Positions 8,785 to 17,191 of a stretch of 64,000 bases of DNA are shown here, one piece after another. The DNA is taken from NCBI RefSeq assembly GCF_015477765.1, contig NZ_JADLQQ010000005.1:496001-560000 (forward strand). Reading direction: 5' to 3'. The position numbers and the translations under genes were made by a program. Source of the DNA: Nocardia transvalensis (lineage in GTDB: Bacteria > Actinomycetota > Actinomycetes > Mycobacteriales > Mycobacteriaceae). Position 1 is the first letter of the stretch, and every line of letters begins with the position of its first letter. A model generated the notes under the pieces. That model was not told the origin of the DNA, did no database searches, and was given only the letters and a program-made list of their open reading frames with translations.

Positions 8785-9653
8785 TGGTCACCGCAGCCGG
8801 TCCCGCCCTCGTCGCAGCCGTGGCCGACGATCTGGACCGGCTGCTGTCGGCCGAGCCCGACGTGCGCGCGGACCGCCCGGATGCGGTGCACAGCATGCGA
8901 GTGGCGACCCGACGGCTGCGCAGCGTGCTGAAGTCGTATCGAAAGATGTTCCACCGCAAGCCGATCGACGAGATCCGCGACGAATTGCGCTGGCTGGCCG
9001 GACTGCTCGGGGTGGCGCGCGATGCCGAGGTGCGCGCGGAGCGGTTCGCGGCGCTGGCCCAGGAGCAGCCGCCGGAACAGCGCCGCATCGGCAGGCGGCT
9101 GGCGTCGATCGAACGAGGCAAATACACCCGTGCGCACAAGGCGGTGCTGCGCGCCCTCGACGGGGAGCGCTACGCCGCACTGCGCGAGCGGCTGCTGGAT
9201 TTGCGCTTCGATCCGCCCCTGCGGTCGCACCGCGCAGAGAAAGGGGCCGACGACGTCTTTTCCACGGTGTTGCGCAAGGACTTCCGGCGCCTGCGCCGCC
9301 TGGCGCGCGCCGAGCCCGACGTTCCCGAGGACGAACGGATCGAGCATCTGCACGAGATCCGCAAGGCGGCCAAGCGTTTACGCTATTCCGCCGAGGCCGC
9401 GGCCGGGGTGCTCGACGGACCCGCCGAGGAGTTGGCGCGCCGGGCCAAGAAGCTGCAGTCGGTGCTCGGCGACCACCGCGATGCCGTCGAGTCGACGGCC
9501 ACCATCCAGGCCCGTGCCGCGGCTGCCCGCAAGCGCGGCACCGATACCGCTCCGTATGACGAGCTGTGTCGCGCCGAGGCCGATGCGGCACGCAAGGCAC
9601 TCGACAAATATCCGGTTGCGGTGGCTTTTCTGCAGGATGAGTTCGAGGGCTGA
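8784..9653 (+). CDS. CHAD domain-containing protein
   Basis: All-helical protein of 289 residues rich in Arg, Lys and His. The two halves of the CHAD domain show as VHSMRVATRRLRSVLKSYRK near residue 35 and LHEIRKAAKRLRYSAEAAAG near residue 190. CHAD domains bind polyphosphate and other polyphosphorylated ligands. The syntenic M. tuberculosis gene (Rv2226) joins a CYTH triphosphatase-type domain to CHAD; here only the CHAD part is present and no CYTH gene is adjacent. Its ATG overlaps the stop of the iminopeptidase. Confidence 0.88.
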   Translation: MVTAAGPALVAAVADDLDRLLSAEPDVRADRPDAVHSMRVATRRLRSVLKSYRKMFHRKPIDEIRDELRWLAGLLGVARDAEVRAERFAALAQEQPPEQRRIGRRLASIERGKYTRAHKAVLRALDGERYAALRERLLDLRFDPPLRSHRAEKGADDVFSTVLRKDFRRLRRLARAEPDVPEDERIEHLHEIRKAAKRLRYSAEAAAGVLDGPAEELARRAKKLQSVLGDHRDAVESTATIQARAAAARKRGTDTAPYDELCRAEADAARKALDKYPVAVAFLQDEFEG

Positions 9654-9924
9654 ACCGGAGCGGATCGCCGATCCTCGAATCCTCTTGGACGGATGCCACG
9701 TTCGACGGTTACGTCCCGTTGGCCCGCAATGTCAGAATGGCATGATCTCCAGGTCCGGACGTCGAATTTGCGACAAGAAACGGAGAGATCACGACGGGTC
9801 ATCAGCAGGTCACTGCGAAGTACCAGGTCTTTGTCGGTCGTGTCCCGAAACGCCGATATGAGAATTTGCCGCAAGTTAGCCGTGTCACTAGGAATGTTTT
9901 CCCCGGCGTCGTTATCATCACCCG

Positions 9925-11052
9925 ATGCAGCACCGCGCGAAGTCAAAGCAACGAGGCCTGTTCACGGCCCTGCTCGCCGCGCTGGCGTTGATCGCGATGG
10001 TAGGCGCCGGCCTGGGCATGTACGTATTCGGCAAGCACCGTGCCGACGTCTCCTACTCCTTCGGGGATCTCGACCGCCCGGACCGGGTCGACGTGGGAGT
10101 GTGGGTGAGCCGCGTCGACACCGCGACCCAGACGGTCATGGTCGACGTCAATGTGTCCCCGCAGGGCGCACTCGCCGACGACTCCGGATACTTCAGGTCC
10201 GGTGCGGTGCTGGTCATGCCGTCGGCGGCGAAGTCGGATCCGATCAAAATCGCGGCGGGGCAGCCGGTTTCGACCATCGACACGAAATTCGCCCTGCTGG
10301 GCACCAATACCGACTATCCCTTCGACCGGTATCGCACGCGCCTGGCGTTTCAGGTGTTCGGCGCCGACGGGCACCCGCTGCCGACGGTGACGATCGTGGG
10401 CAACGGTGATTCGTTCTTCAAGGTCGGCGCCCGCCTCGACACCGCTGCCGAGCCGTCGCTCACCGTCCTAGACACGCAGATCAAGCGTTCCACGCCCACC
10501 CTGGTGTTCGCCCTGTTCATCATGGTGCTGATGCTGGGCCTGGCGGTGGCGGCCGCCACGGCCGCCTACTACGTCCTACGGTGGCGGCGCGGCCTGCTCT
10601 TCCCGGCCTGCTCCATGATGGCGGCGGTGTTGTTCGCATTGGTGCCGTTGCGCAATGCCGTCCCGGGCGCCCCGCCGATCGGTTCGATCATCGACTTCGC
10701 CTCGTTCTTCCTGGCCGAAGCGATCATCTCCGTCGCCCTGATCACCTCGGTCCTGATCGGCTATCGCGTAGAGATCGCCAAGGAATTCACCGAACAGCGG
10801 CTCGAGGCCGCACCACCGCATTCGGAGGAATTGGACATCGAGGACGACGCGGCCGAGACGGACACGGCGCCTTACGAATCCAGGCTCGCCTTCGTCGGCG
10901 TGTCATCGCCCGCCGATACCGAGGTCACCGCGCCCTTCGCCCCCATCCGAGAGCCGATCCGCGAGACGCCGATTCGGCAGCACGACGGCGCCGACCACCG
11001 CGACGACGGATCGGACGTATGGCACGAGCCCAATTCCGTGTCGCGGCATTGA
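9925..11052 (+). CDS. DUF4436 membrane protein
   Basis: Integral membrane protein of 375 residues. One hydrophobic segment at about 11-33 is followed by an extracellular beta-rich domain (roughly 40-190, including YPFDRYRTRLAFQV). Then come three membrane segments at about 195-215, 225-245 and 255-285, with VPLRNAVPGAPPIGSIIDF between the last two. This layout fits the DUF4436 family, which is common in mycolate-containing actinomycetes and has no assigned function. The acidic, proline-rich cytoplasmic tail after residue 295 is variable. It converges on the ribonuclease gene with only four bases between the stops. Confidence 0.8.
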   Translation: MQHRAKSKQRGLFTALLAALALIAMVGAGLGMYVFGKHRADVSYSFGDLDRPDRVDVGVWVSRVDTATQTVMVDVNVSPQGALADDSGYFRSGAVLVMPSAAKSDPIKIAAGQPVSTIDTKFALLGTNTDYPFDRYRTRLAFQVFGADGHPLPTVTIVGNGDSFFKVGARLDTAAEPSLTVLDTQIKRSTPTLVFALFIMVLMLGLAVAAATAAYYVLRWRRGLLFPACSMMAAVLFALVPLRNAVPGAPPIGSIIDFASFFLAEAIISVALITSVLIGYRVEIAKEFTEQRLEAAPPHSEELDIEDDAAETDTAPYESRLAFVGVSSPADTEVTAPFAPIREPIRETPIRQHDGADHRDDGSDVWHEPNSVSRH

Positions 11053-11056
11053 TCGC

Positions 11057-12496
11057 TCAGTCCACGGGGAAGGCGAAAACGACCGTCCGCTTGGCCGGGT
11101 CTGCCTCGACCAGGCGAGCCCGCACCCGCCAACCTTCCGGTGGTGAGCCGACGCATTGGGCGACCACCGGCGGATCGGAGACGAATATTTCGGCGGGGCG
11201 GCTGCCGTTGGCCTCCCGCACCACCACGGCATTGAAGACCCCGCCCAGCCGCGCGGCGAGCACGGTGGCCTCGGTCAGATCGAGGCAGGCGCGCTCCAGT
11301 TTTCCGGCGACGGCGTCGGTGCGGCGCATCGACTCCGCGGCCGCGGTGAGGCCGTCGCGCACCCACGGCGGCACCGGATCGCCCGCGCAGCGGGCCAGGC
11401 AGATCTCGGTCGCGTAGCGGTCGGCCAACCGGCGCAGCGGGGCGGTGACATGGGCGTAGGGCGCGCCGATCCCGCTGTGCGCCAGGGTGTCCGGAATATC
11501 ACCGTCGAGCACGGTGTAGGTGGCACCGCGCAGCAGTCCGGTCGCCTCCGACATCAGGACCAGGGCCGCAGGCGTTGCCGGATCCAGCCGGGCAAGCATG
11601 CGGCCCACCGATTCGTCGGCGGGCCAGTCCACGCGCAGCGCGGCCGCCGTGCGCCGCATGGAGTCGATGGCCGAGGGCGGCGGCGCGGGCATCGTGCGCA
11701 GCAGGCCGAAGGGCTGATCGTCGCCGAGCATGATTCGAGCCGCGCACATGCCGGTCAGCAGGGAGACCTGTTCGTTCCAATCGTCGGCGGCGGTGCGCGG
11801 TTCGACGATCAGCTGCCAGTGCTGGGGCGACTGCGGTTCGCCGTCCTCGTCGCGCGCCACCGTCTGGGCGGGCAGTCGCAGACCGATCGCGCCGCGCGCG
11901 AGCCCCGCCTCGATGCGCAGCCGCCCGAAATCCGGCAGCGCGGCGATCGAGGGATGGAGGCGGCCGGCGTCGGCGTCGGCCTGCACACCCGCGTAGTCGA
12001 GCCGGGCGCGCGAGCGCACCAGCGCCCGCTGCACCGAAAAGCGTTGCGGTTCGCCGGTTTCGTCGCATTCGATGGTCCACAGCGCGGCGGGGCGATCCTG
12101 ATCGGGCAGCAGGCTGGCCGATCCTTCCGACAACACCGGCGGATGCAGCGGCACGGTGCCGTCGGGGAGATAGAAAGTCTGGCCCCGGGACGTCGATTCC
12201 CGGTCGAGGGCCCCGGCGGGGGCGATGACGGCTCCCACGTCCGCGATCGCGTACTGCAGCAGGAAGCCGGTGGAGGTGCGTTCGAGATACAGCGCCTGGT
12301 CCAGATCCATGGCGCCGGGCGGGTCGATCGTGACCAGCGGGATATCGCGGCGATCGGCCCGGGAGCCCGCGAACGCGTCGACCGCGTCGCGGGCCTCCGA
12401 GACGGCCTCGGACGGATAGTCCGAGGCCAGTCCGAATTCGGTTCGCACGACGCCGAAATCGACCGGCGCCGACACGATCCGCTGATGGAGTTCCAC
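11057..12496 (-). CDS. RNB-domain (RNase II-type) 3'-5' exoribonuclease
   Basis: Predicted RNA-degrading enzyme of 479 residues. The RNB active-site motif is TIDPPGAMDLDQALYLER at about 56-73, with the clustered Asp residues that bind magnesium. Further family stretches are QYAIADVGAVI, RGQTFYLPDG and PYAHVTAPLRRLADRY. It is shorter than classical RNase II/R because the N-terminal cold-shock domains are missing, as in many actinobacterial RNB proteins. Translation probably starts at the GTG at 12496. It lies 15 bases behind the small secreted-protein gene, so shared transcription is possible. Confidence 0.85.
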   Translation of the reverse strand: MELHQRIVSAPVDFGVVRTEFGLASDYPSEAVSEARDAVDAFAGSRADRRDIPLVTIDPPGAMDLDQALYLERTSTGFLLQYAIADVGAVIAPAGALDRESTSRGQTFYLPDGTVPLHPPVLSEGSASLLPDQDRPAALWTIECDETGEPQRFSVQRALVRSRARLDYAGVQADADAGRLHPSIAALPDFGRLRIEAGLARGAIGLRLPAQTVARDEDGEPQSPQHWQLIVEPRTAADDWNEQVSLLTGMCAARIMLGDDQPFGLLRTMPAPPPSAIDSMRRTAAALRVDWPADESVGRMLARLDPATPAALVLMSEATGLLRGATYTVLDGDIPDTLAHSGIGAPYAHVTAPLRRLADRYATEICLARCAGDPVPPWVRDGLTAAAESMRRTDAVAGKLERACLDLTEATVLAARLGGVFNAVVVREANGSRPAEIFVSDPPVVAQCVGSPPEGWRVRARLVEADPAKRTVVFAFPVD

Positions 12497-12511
12497 GCGA
12501 AAGGCGCTGAA

Positions 12512-12844
12512 TTACTGCAGCGCCAGCATGGTGCCGTTCAACTGATCGAACGGACCGTACACCGTGAACACGACCCGCCCGTCCGGGTACTGCGAGGACA
12601 GACCGGCCGCCGAATCGAGCGCCTGCCCGAACGACGCCGCCGACGGGTGGGGCAGGTTGGCGATGGCCTGCCCGATGTGAGTTTGGTGCACCCACTGGGT
12701 GTCCCCAGGGGTGAGGTCGACCTGTACCCCACCCGGCAGCGGGGTCACCGAAACCGCGGATGCGGACCCGGCGCCCAGCACAGCCAAAACCGAAGCAGCC
12801 CCGGCAACCAACGCACCGGCAACCAACTTGCGAACTACTCGCAT
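12512..12844 (-). CDS. Small secreted protein, function unknown
   Basis: A 110-residue protein with a classical signal peptide (MRVVRKLVAGALVAGAASVL, then a likely cut after SASA near residue 30). The mature part of about 80 residues includes GGVQVDLTPGDTQWVHQ and a C-terminal VYGPFDQLNGTMLALQ. No Cys and no recognisable catalytic motif. GGAAAGCAGG lies upstream of the ATG at 12844; the longer frame upstream would bury the signal peptide. A perfect 10-bp hairpin lies 42-66 bases upstream in its leader. Confidence 0.7.
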   Translation of the reverse strand: MRVVRKLVAGALVAGAASVLAVLGAGSASAVSVTPLPGGVQVDLTPGDTQWVHQTHIGQAIANLPHPSAASFGQALDSAAGLSSQYPDGRVVFTVYGPFDQLNGTMLALQ

Positions 12845-12885
12845 AGAGACAGAACCTGCTTTCCGACGTTGTTGACACCCACAGC

Positions 12886-12910
12886 TCCGTTGCTGCCCCC
12901 CAGCAACGGA
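12886..12910 (-). promoter_or_regulatory. Perfect hairpin in the leader of the secreted-protein gene
   Basis: TCCGTTGCTG and its exact complement CAGCAACGGA are separated by five C residues (five G on the minus strand). The 10-bp stem ends 41 bases before the start at 12844. There is no T-run, so it is not an obvious intrinsic terminator. It could be an operator or an RNA stability/attenuation element. Confidence 0.5.
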
Positions 12911-13481
12911 ACTTTCCAACGCGCAACACTCTATGACGTCTGTCACGGGTAGGGCCAGTTACAGAACGATCGCCGCGCCGGACGCGTGTCCCCCTCTCGA
13001 TTTCCGTCGCACACCGTTCCGCCCGGCCGCCTTTCAAACGTGGTAAGGGCCACGCCCAATTCCCCTCGAGACCTCTGGTGCCTCGGCATTTCTCGAGCCC
13101 GAGTGCCATCGACCGACAGCGCGGCCGATGACTCACACCGGGCGCGACCACGACCCGTCACAGTCGTCCCGTTTGCCGGTTTCCTCGCACGCCACCGCGC
13201 CGCACCCGTCACCCCGCGCCGCCCGACCAAGAGCCGATGAACATAACTCCCCTATGGGGCGAACCGCCGATGGGAGTACTATCCCGCCGCCCGGCGAGCG
13301 CACGGGCACACCTCCAGTGCCATGACGGCAACTTTCATCCGAAAACATTCTCGCGGCGCGATTCTCCCGCCGCTGGCCTGCGGGACGCGCTCGGCGCTGT
13401 TACTGTGGCCGGGTGTTCGCGGGGCCGTCGGTCCCGATCGCAAATATCCGTCTGTCGAGAAACAAGGGAGTTCCGCACCGT
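12911..13481. other. Intergenic stretch with no supported gene
   Basis: About 570 bases between the secreted-protein gene and a tiny plus-strand reading frame. I see no frame with convincing protein character, only short open frames without ribosome sites. It must hold the minus-strand promoter near 12911-12960 and a plus-strand promoter shortly before 13464. Confidence 0.4.
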
Positions 13482-13577
13482 ATGTCGTCCATCGTCTACG
13501 ACTACCTGTTGCCGCTGCTCGGCCCCGAGCAGGCCGCCTACTGGGCCCAGATCCTCGTCATCTCCCCGGCCGGCTGA
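13482..13577 (+). CDS. Possible 31-residue small protein
   Basis: ATG at 13482 preceded by AAGGGAG at 13464-13470 and ended by TGA at 13575. The product starts MSSIVYDYLLPLLGPEQAAY and ends in WAQILVISPAG. It is hydrophobic and short, without a recognisable family. A strong 12-bp terminator-type hairpin begins 30 bases after the stop, so ribosome site, short frame and terminator together look like a deliberate small transcription unit. A structured RNA or leader peptide is the main alternative. Confidence 0.45.
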   Translation: MSSIVYDYLLPLLGPEQAAYWAQILVISPAG

Positions 13578-13606
13578 CGAACTCTCTTCGCCATCCCGGC
13601 ATCACG

Positions 13607-13633
13607 CGGCGGCACCCGGTTCGGGTGCCGCCG
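13607..13633. terminator. Terminator hairpin between convergent units
   Basis: CGGCGGCACCCG pairs perfectly with CGGGTGCCGCCG across a GTT loop, then TTGTCAT follows on the plus strand. It lies between the plus-strand 31-residue frame and the minus-strand SPFH gene, so it may serve both. Confidence 0.75.
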
Positions 13634-13648
13634 TTGTCATAGCCGGAC

Positions 13649-14467
13649 TCAGCCGCCCGCGTCGGCCTCCTCGATTCCCGCCTCGTCGCGCGGCTCGTCC
13701 GCGCCCGGCGTCGACCGCTCGAGGAAACGCAGCAGTTCCACCGGGAAGGGCAGCACCAGCGTCGAATTCTTTTCCGCCGCAACCTCGACCACCGTCTGCA
13801 ACAGCCGCAGTTGCAGCGCCGCGGGCGCCTGCGCCACCTTCGCACCCGCGTCGGCCAGCATCTGCGAGGCCTGCAGTTCACCCTCGGCGGTGATGACGCG
13901 GGCACGCCGCTCCCGTTCGGCCTCCGCTTGCCGCGACATCGACCGCTTCAGCGATTCCGGCAGCGCCACATCCTTGATCTCCACCCGATCGATGTGCACA
14001 CCCCACCCCAGCGCCGGACTGTCGATCATGATCTCGAGGCCCTTGTTGAGCTGCTCCCGATTCGACAGCAGATCGTCCAGATCGCTCTTGCCGATGATCG
14101 ACCGCAGCGAGGTCTGGGCGACCTGGGCCACGGCGAACAGATAATCCTGCACCTCCACCACGGCCTGCACCGGATCAATGACGCGGAAGTACACGACCGC
14201 ATCCACACGCACGGTGACGTTGTCGCGGGTGATCCCCTCCTGCCCCGGCACCGGCATGGTGACGATCCGCATCGGCACCTTGCGCATCTTGTCCACGAAC
14301 GGAATCAGCAGCCGCAGACCCGGTTCCCGGACCGCCCGCACCCGCCCGAACCGGAACACCAGGCCCCGCTCGAACTGCTCCACCACCCGCATACTCGATC
14401 GGGCCACCAGAGCGCCCAGCACCCCGCCCATCGCGACGGCGACTCCGACGAGCATCACCATGTCCAT
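13649..14467 (-). CDS. SPFH/Band 7 (stomatin/slipin-like) membrane protein
   Basis: Membrane-anchored scaffold protein of 272 residues. One N-terminal membrane segment (MDMVMLVGVAVAMGGVLGAL) is followed by the Band 7 domain with FERGLVFRFGRV, PGLRLLIPFVD and the slipin stretch DNVTVRVDAVVYFRV. A charged helical region RQAEAERERRARVI is the usual coiled coil for oligomer formation. Such proteins form ring-like assemblies in membrane microdomains, often with an NfeD partner; no NfeD gene is adjacent. The ATG at 14467 places the membrane segment at the very N-terminus. Confidence 0.87.
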   Translation of the reverse strand: MDMVMLVGVAVAMGGVLGALVARSSMRVVEQFERGLVFRFGRVRAVREPGLRLLIPFVDKMRKVPMRIVTMPVPGQEGITRDNVTVRVDAVVYFRVIDPVQAVVEVQDYLFAVAQVAQTSLRSIIGKSDLDDLLSNREQLNKGLEIMIDSPALGWGVHIDRVEIKDVALPESLKRSMSRQAEAERERRARVITAEGELQASQMLADAGAKVAQAPAALQLRLLQTVVEVAAEKNSTLVLPFPVELLRFLERSTPGADEPRDEAGIEEADAGG

Positions 14468-14585
14468 ATCGCACCGCCATGCGAAAACGCCCGGCGCACG
14501 GGAAGATCCGGGCCTGTCCATCGATCATGCCACCACGGCGCACCACTGCGAGCAGGATTCGTGGCGGGGTGACCGGGGAGCGCCC

Positions 14586-15695
14586 CTACGCGGGTACGGT
14601 CGCGAAGCCCGCCTGCTCGGGGGTGAGCAGTTCGTCGGTGTCCAGGTCGGGCACGATGAGGATCTTCACCTGTTCGGTGGCGCCGTCGCTGGGGCGCAGC
14701 GCATCGAAAGCCGCTTGCGCGCCGGCCAATCCGGTATAGGCGGTCACCATGCGTGCCGGGTCGTAGCGGCCCTCGCGCAGGTGTTCGTAGGCCCGCCACA
14801 CGCCCTCGTAGCGGGTCTCGCCGTGGACGGGGCCGCAGACGAATTTCAGGGTGATGTTGTTGACGACAGCGGTCATCGAGCGGATCGACTCCGGCCGGGC
14901 ATTGGCGCCCACGACGCTGATCACCGTGTGCGGTGGCACCGTCGCGATCAATTCCGACAGCAGCCGGGCGCCGGAGGCCTCGACCACGTACAACCGCGAC
15001 CCGGCCTCGGCCAGCTCGCGCCAGACCGCGACCGGGTCGGCCGTGCGGGGATCGACGGCGACGTGCGCACCATAGGCGAGGGCGATCTCGCGCCGCTTGG
15101 CCGAGGGATCGGAGACGACGATCGGATTCGCCCCTCGCGCAGCCAGTTCCACGACAGCACCCAGCCCGATCGGCCCGGCCCCGGTGACCAGTGCCCCCTC
15201 GCCCGCGCCGATGCCGGTCTGGCGTGCGCCGTTGGTGCCGGTGGCGACCGGCTCCAGGGTCGCGGCGAGCACCGGATCGACATCGTCGTGCAGCGGAACA
15301 TGCATGCTCGCACCGGCAATGGTCGCGGTGCTCATGCCGCCCGGGTAGTCGTTGGCGTAACCGAGGCAGCGGACCACACCGGCGGCGTCGGCGACCCAGG
15401 GCAGCACGAACAGTTTCTGCCCGACCGCGTATTCGGTGACCTCCGGCCCCAATTCGGTGACCTCGGCGGTGAATTCGTGACCGAACACCACGGGACGATT
15501 CTTGTCGAACAGATAGGTCTCCTGTTTCGCCTCGGCATTGGAGGCCAGGAATTCGTCGGTGTGCGCCCACGCCGACAGATCACCGCCGCAGATGCCGTTG
15601 GCGATCGGGCGGACCCGGATCTGCCAGGCCCGCAATTCGGGGAGGGAGAAGTCGCCGACGGTGAATTCACCGTCGTGGAAAATCGAGGCGCGCAA
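14586..15695 (-). CDS. Zinc-dependent alcohol dehydrogenase (MDR superfamily)
   Basis: NAD(P)-dependent medium-chain dehydrogenase/reductase of 369 residues. Zinc-ligand candidates are the Cys in ANGICGGDL and the His-Glu of VVFGHEFTAEV. The nucleotide-binding motif is LVTGAGPIGLGAVVEL. The four-Cys structural zinc lobe is absent. I chose the TTG at 15695 because GAAAGGA lies just upstream and the family start (first beta strand RASIFHDGEF) follows at once. The TetR gene ends 17 bases upstream in the same direction, so the regulator probably controls this enzyme. The substrate cannot be read from sequence. Confidence 0.83.
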   Translation of the reverse strand: MRASIFHDGEFTVGDFSLPELRAWQIRVRPIANGICGGDLSAWAHTDEFLASNAEAKQETYLFDKNRPVVFGHEFTAEVTELGPEVTEYAVGQKLFVLPWVADAAGVVRCLGYANDYPGGMSTATIAGASMHVPLHDDVDPVLAATLEPVATGTNGARQTGIGAGEGALVTGAGPIGLGAVVELAARGANPIVVSDPSAKRREIALAYGAHVAVDPRTADPVAVWRELAEAGSRLYVVEASGARLLSELIATVPPHTVISVVGANARPESIRSMTAVVNNITLKFVCGPVHGETRYEGVWRAYEHLREGRYDPARMVTAYTGLAGAQAAFDALRPSDGATEQVKILIVPDLDTDELLTPEQAGFATVPA

Positions 15696-15712
15696 GGGTG
15701 TTCCTTTCTTCG

Positions 15713-16321
15713 CTAGCCCGGCTCGGCGGCGAGTGCGGGCGCCAGGAGATGGCAGATCGTGTCGGTGAGCAGTTCCAACGGATCTCCGGTGTCGGTCGGC
15801 CAGCCGGTGGCGATCCAGGCGGCGAAGAACGACTCGATGAGCAGGGCTGTCATCAGCGCCCGCTGCCGGGCCTGGCCCGGAGTGACCGCCCGCCAGCGGC
15901 TGCGGTCGGCGGTCAAGCGGGCGACGTAGCGCTCGCGTGCGGCGAGCGTGCCCGCGATGGAGGCCGGGGGTCCGGCCATGGTGAGCACGCGGATGGAGGC
16001 CGCCTGCTCGCGCCAGCGGGTCTCGACCACGTCGAGCCAGTCGCGAACGGTGGCTCGGGTCCACACCGGACGCTCGGCAAGGTCGGCGTAGACCGTGTCG
16101 CCGAGGGTGTAGAGCCGATCCGCCAGGGCCAGCACGATATCGGTCTTGCTCGGGAAGTGCGCATAGACCGTCACCCGGGACACCGCGGCCGCCTTGGCGA
16201 TGTCGTCCATCGTGGCGTCCATCGACGACTTCTCGGCGAACACCTCGACGGCCGCATCCAGCAGCCTGTCCCGAGTCAGCCGCTTCTGTTCCTCCCGCAC
16301 ACTCAACCGCTGCTCACCCAC
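15713..16321 (-). CDS. TetR/AcrR family transcriptional regulator
   Basis: DNA-binding repressor of 202 residues. The helix-turn-helix is MDDIAKAAAVSRVTVYAHFPSK at about 38-59 (recognition helix VSRVTVYAHF), preceded by the typical RDRLLDAAVEVFAE helix. The C-terminal ligand domain is variable, as usual. Start is a GTG with AGGAGA upstream. It is the first gene of a two-gene unit with the alcohol dehydrogenase. Confidence 0.87.
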   Translation of the reverse strand: MGEQRLSVREEQKRLTRDRLLDAAVEVFAEKSSMDATMDDIAKAAAVSRVTVYAHFPSKTDIVLALADRLYTLGDTVYADLAERPVWTRATVRDWLDVVETRWREQAASIRVLTMAGPPASIAGTLAARERYVARLTADRSRWRAVTPGQARQRALMTALLIESFFAAWIATGWPTDTGDPLELLTDTICHLLAPALAAEPG

Positions 16322-16403
16322 TGGCCATCTCCTTCACATGTCCTCCCACCCGCCCTGAGCAGGCCGGAGGTGGTTATGAGCAACATTCCGCCAGCTCAAC
16401 TGC

Positions 16404-16440
16404 CATACCGACAACTGATCTAACAAAATGTAAAGCTACC
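16404..16440 (-). promoter_or_regulatory. AT-rich promoter/operator candidate for the TetR-dehydrogenase unit
   Basis: An AT-rich island in GC-rich DNA. On the minus strand it contains TTTACATTTTGTTAG with an imperfect TTACA/TGTTA dyad, typical of TetR self-regulation sites. It lies 80-120 bases upstream of the GTG. The symmetry is imperfect, so confidence is low. Confidence 0.3.
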
Positions 16441-16493
16441 AGACATAGTGTGCAGCGGAGAGCGTCAGCGACCGGAATCACTTTCAAATAGAC

Positions 16494-16529
16494 GCAGGGC
16501 GGTGAGGCCTGGAGGCCTCACCGCCCTGC
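16494..16529 (-). terminator. Terminator of the RNase P RNA gene
   Basis: GCAGGGCGGTGAGGCCT and its exact inverse complement form a 17-bp stem with a two-base centre. It lies about 12 bases beyond the 3' end of the RNase P RNA, and TCTATTTG follows on the minus strand. Confidence 0.85.
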
Positions 16530-16540
16530 GGTAGAGAGGA

Positions 16541-16949
<409 letters not shown>

Positions 16950-17053
16950 GATTCATTATGCCGTACGGGGCGTACAGTCACGTCGGTGCGCTGGCGATCA
17001 TCGCGACGACGCCCGAAATCGCAGGTGACGGGGCCTCTTACGTCACCCCTTAC

Positions 17054-17150
17054 GGTTTGCGGCGCGGCTCGGCTTTCGAGGGTCGCTGCGTACGCGACGC
17101 AGGAGCAAGCAGCGACCCTCGAAAGCCGAGCCACCAGGGCGCCGCAAACC
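17054..17150. repeat. Long perfect inverted repeat upstream of the hydrolase gene
   Basis: A 24-bp arm beginning GGCTCGGCTTTCGAGGGTCG (17066-17089) pairs without mismatch with 17109-17132 around a 19-base loop. An outer arm GGTTTGCGGC (17054-17063) pairs perfectly with 17141-17150, separated by a small asymmetric bulge. The structure ends 41 bases before the hydrolase ATG and is followed by AT-rich TATCAAATACAGTATTTC. It could be a small non-autonomous element, a terminator facing the rnpB region or an attenuator. Confidence 0.85.
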
Positions 17151-17191
17151 CGCGACGCCGGAGGCGGCGCTATCAAATACAGTATTTCGCC

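Noticed and set aside
13237..13893. 218-codon plus-strand frame before and across the SPFH gene end
   Set aside because: Pro/Arg/Ser-rich shadow that overlaps a terminator and the antisense of a well-supported gene.
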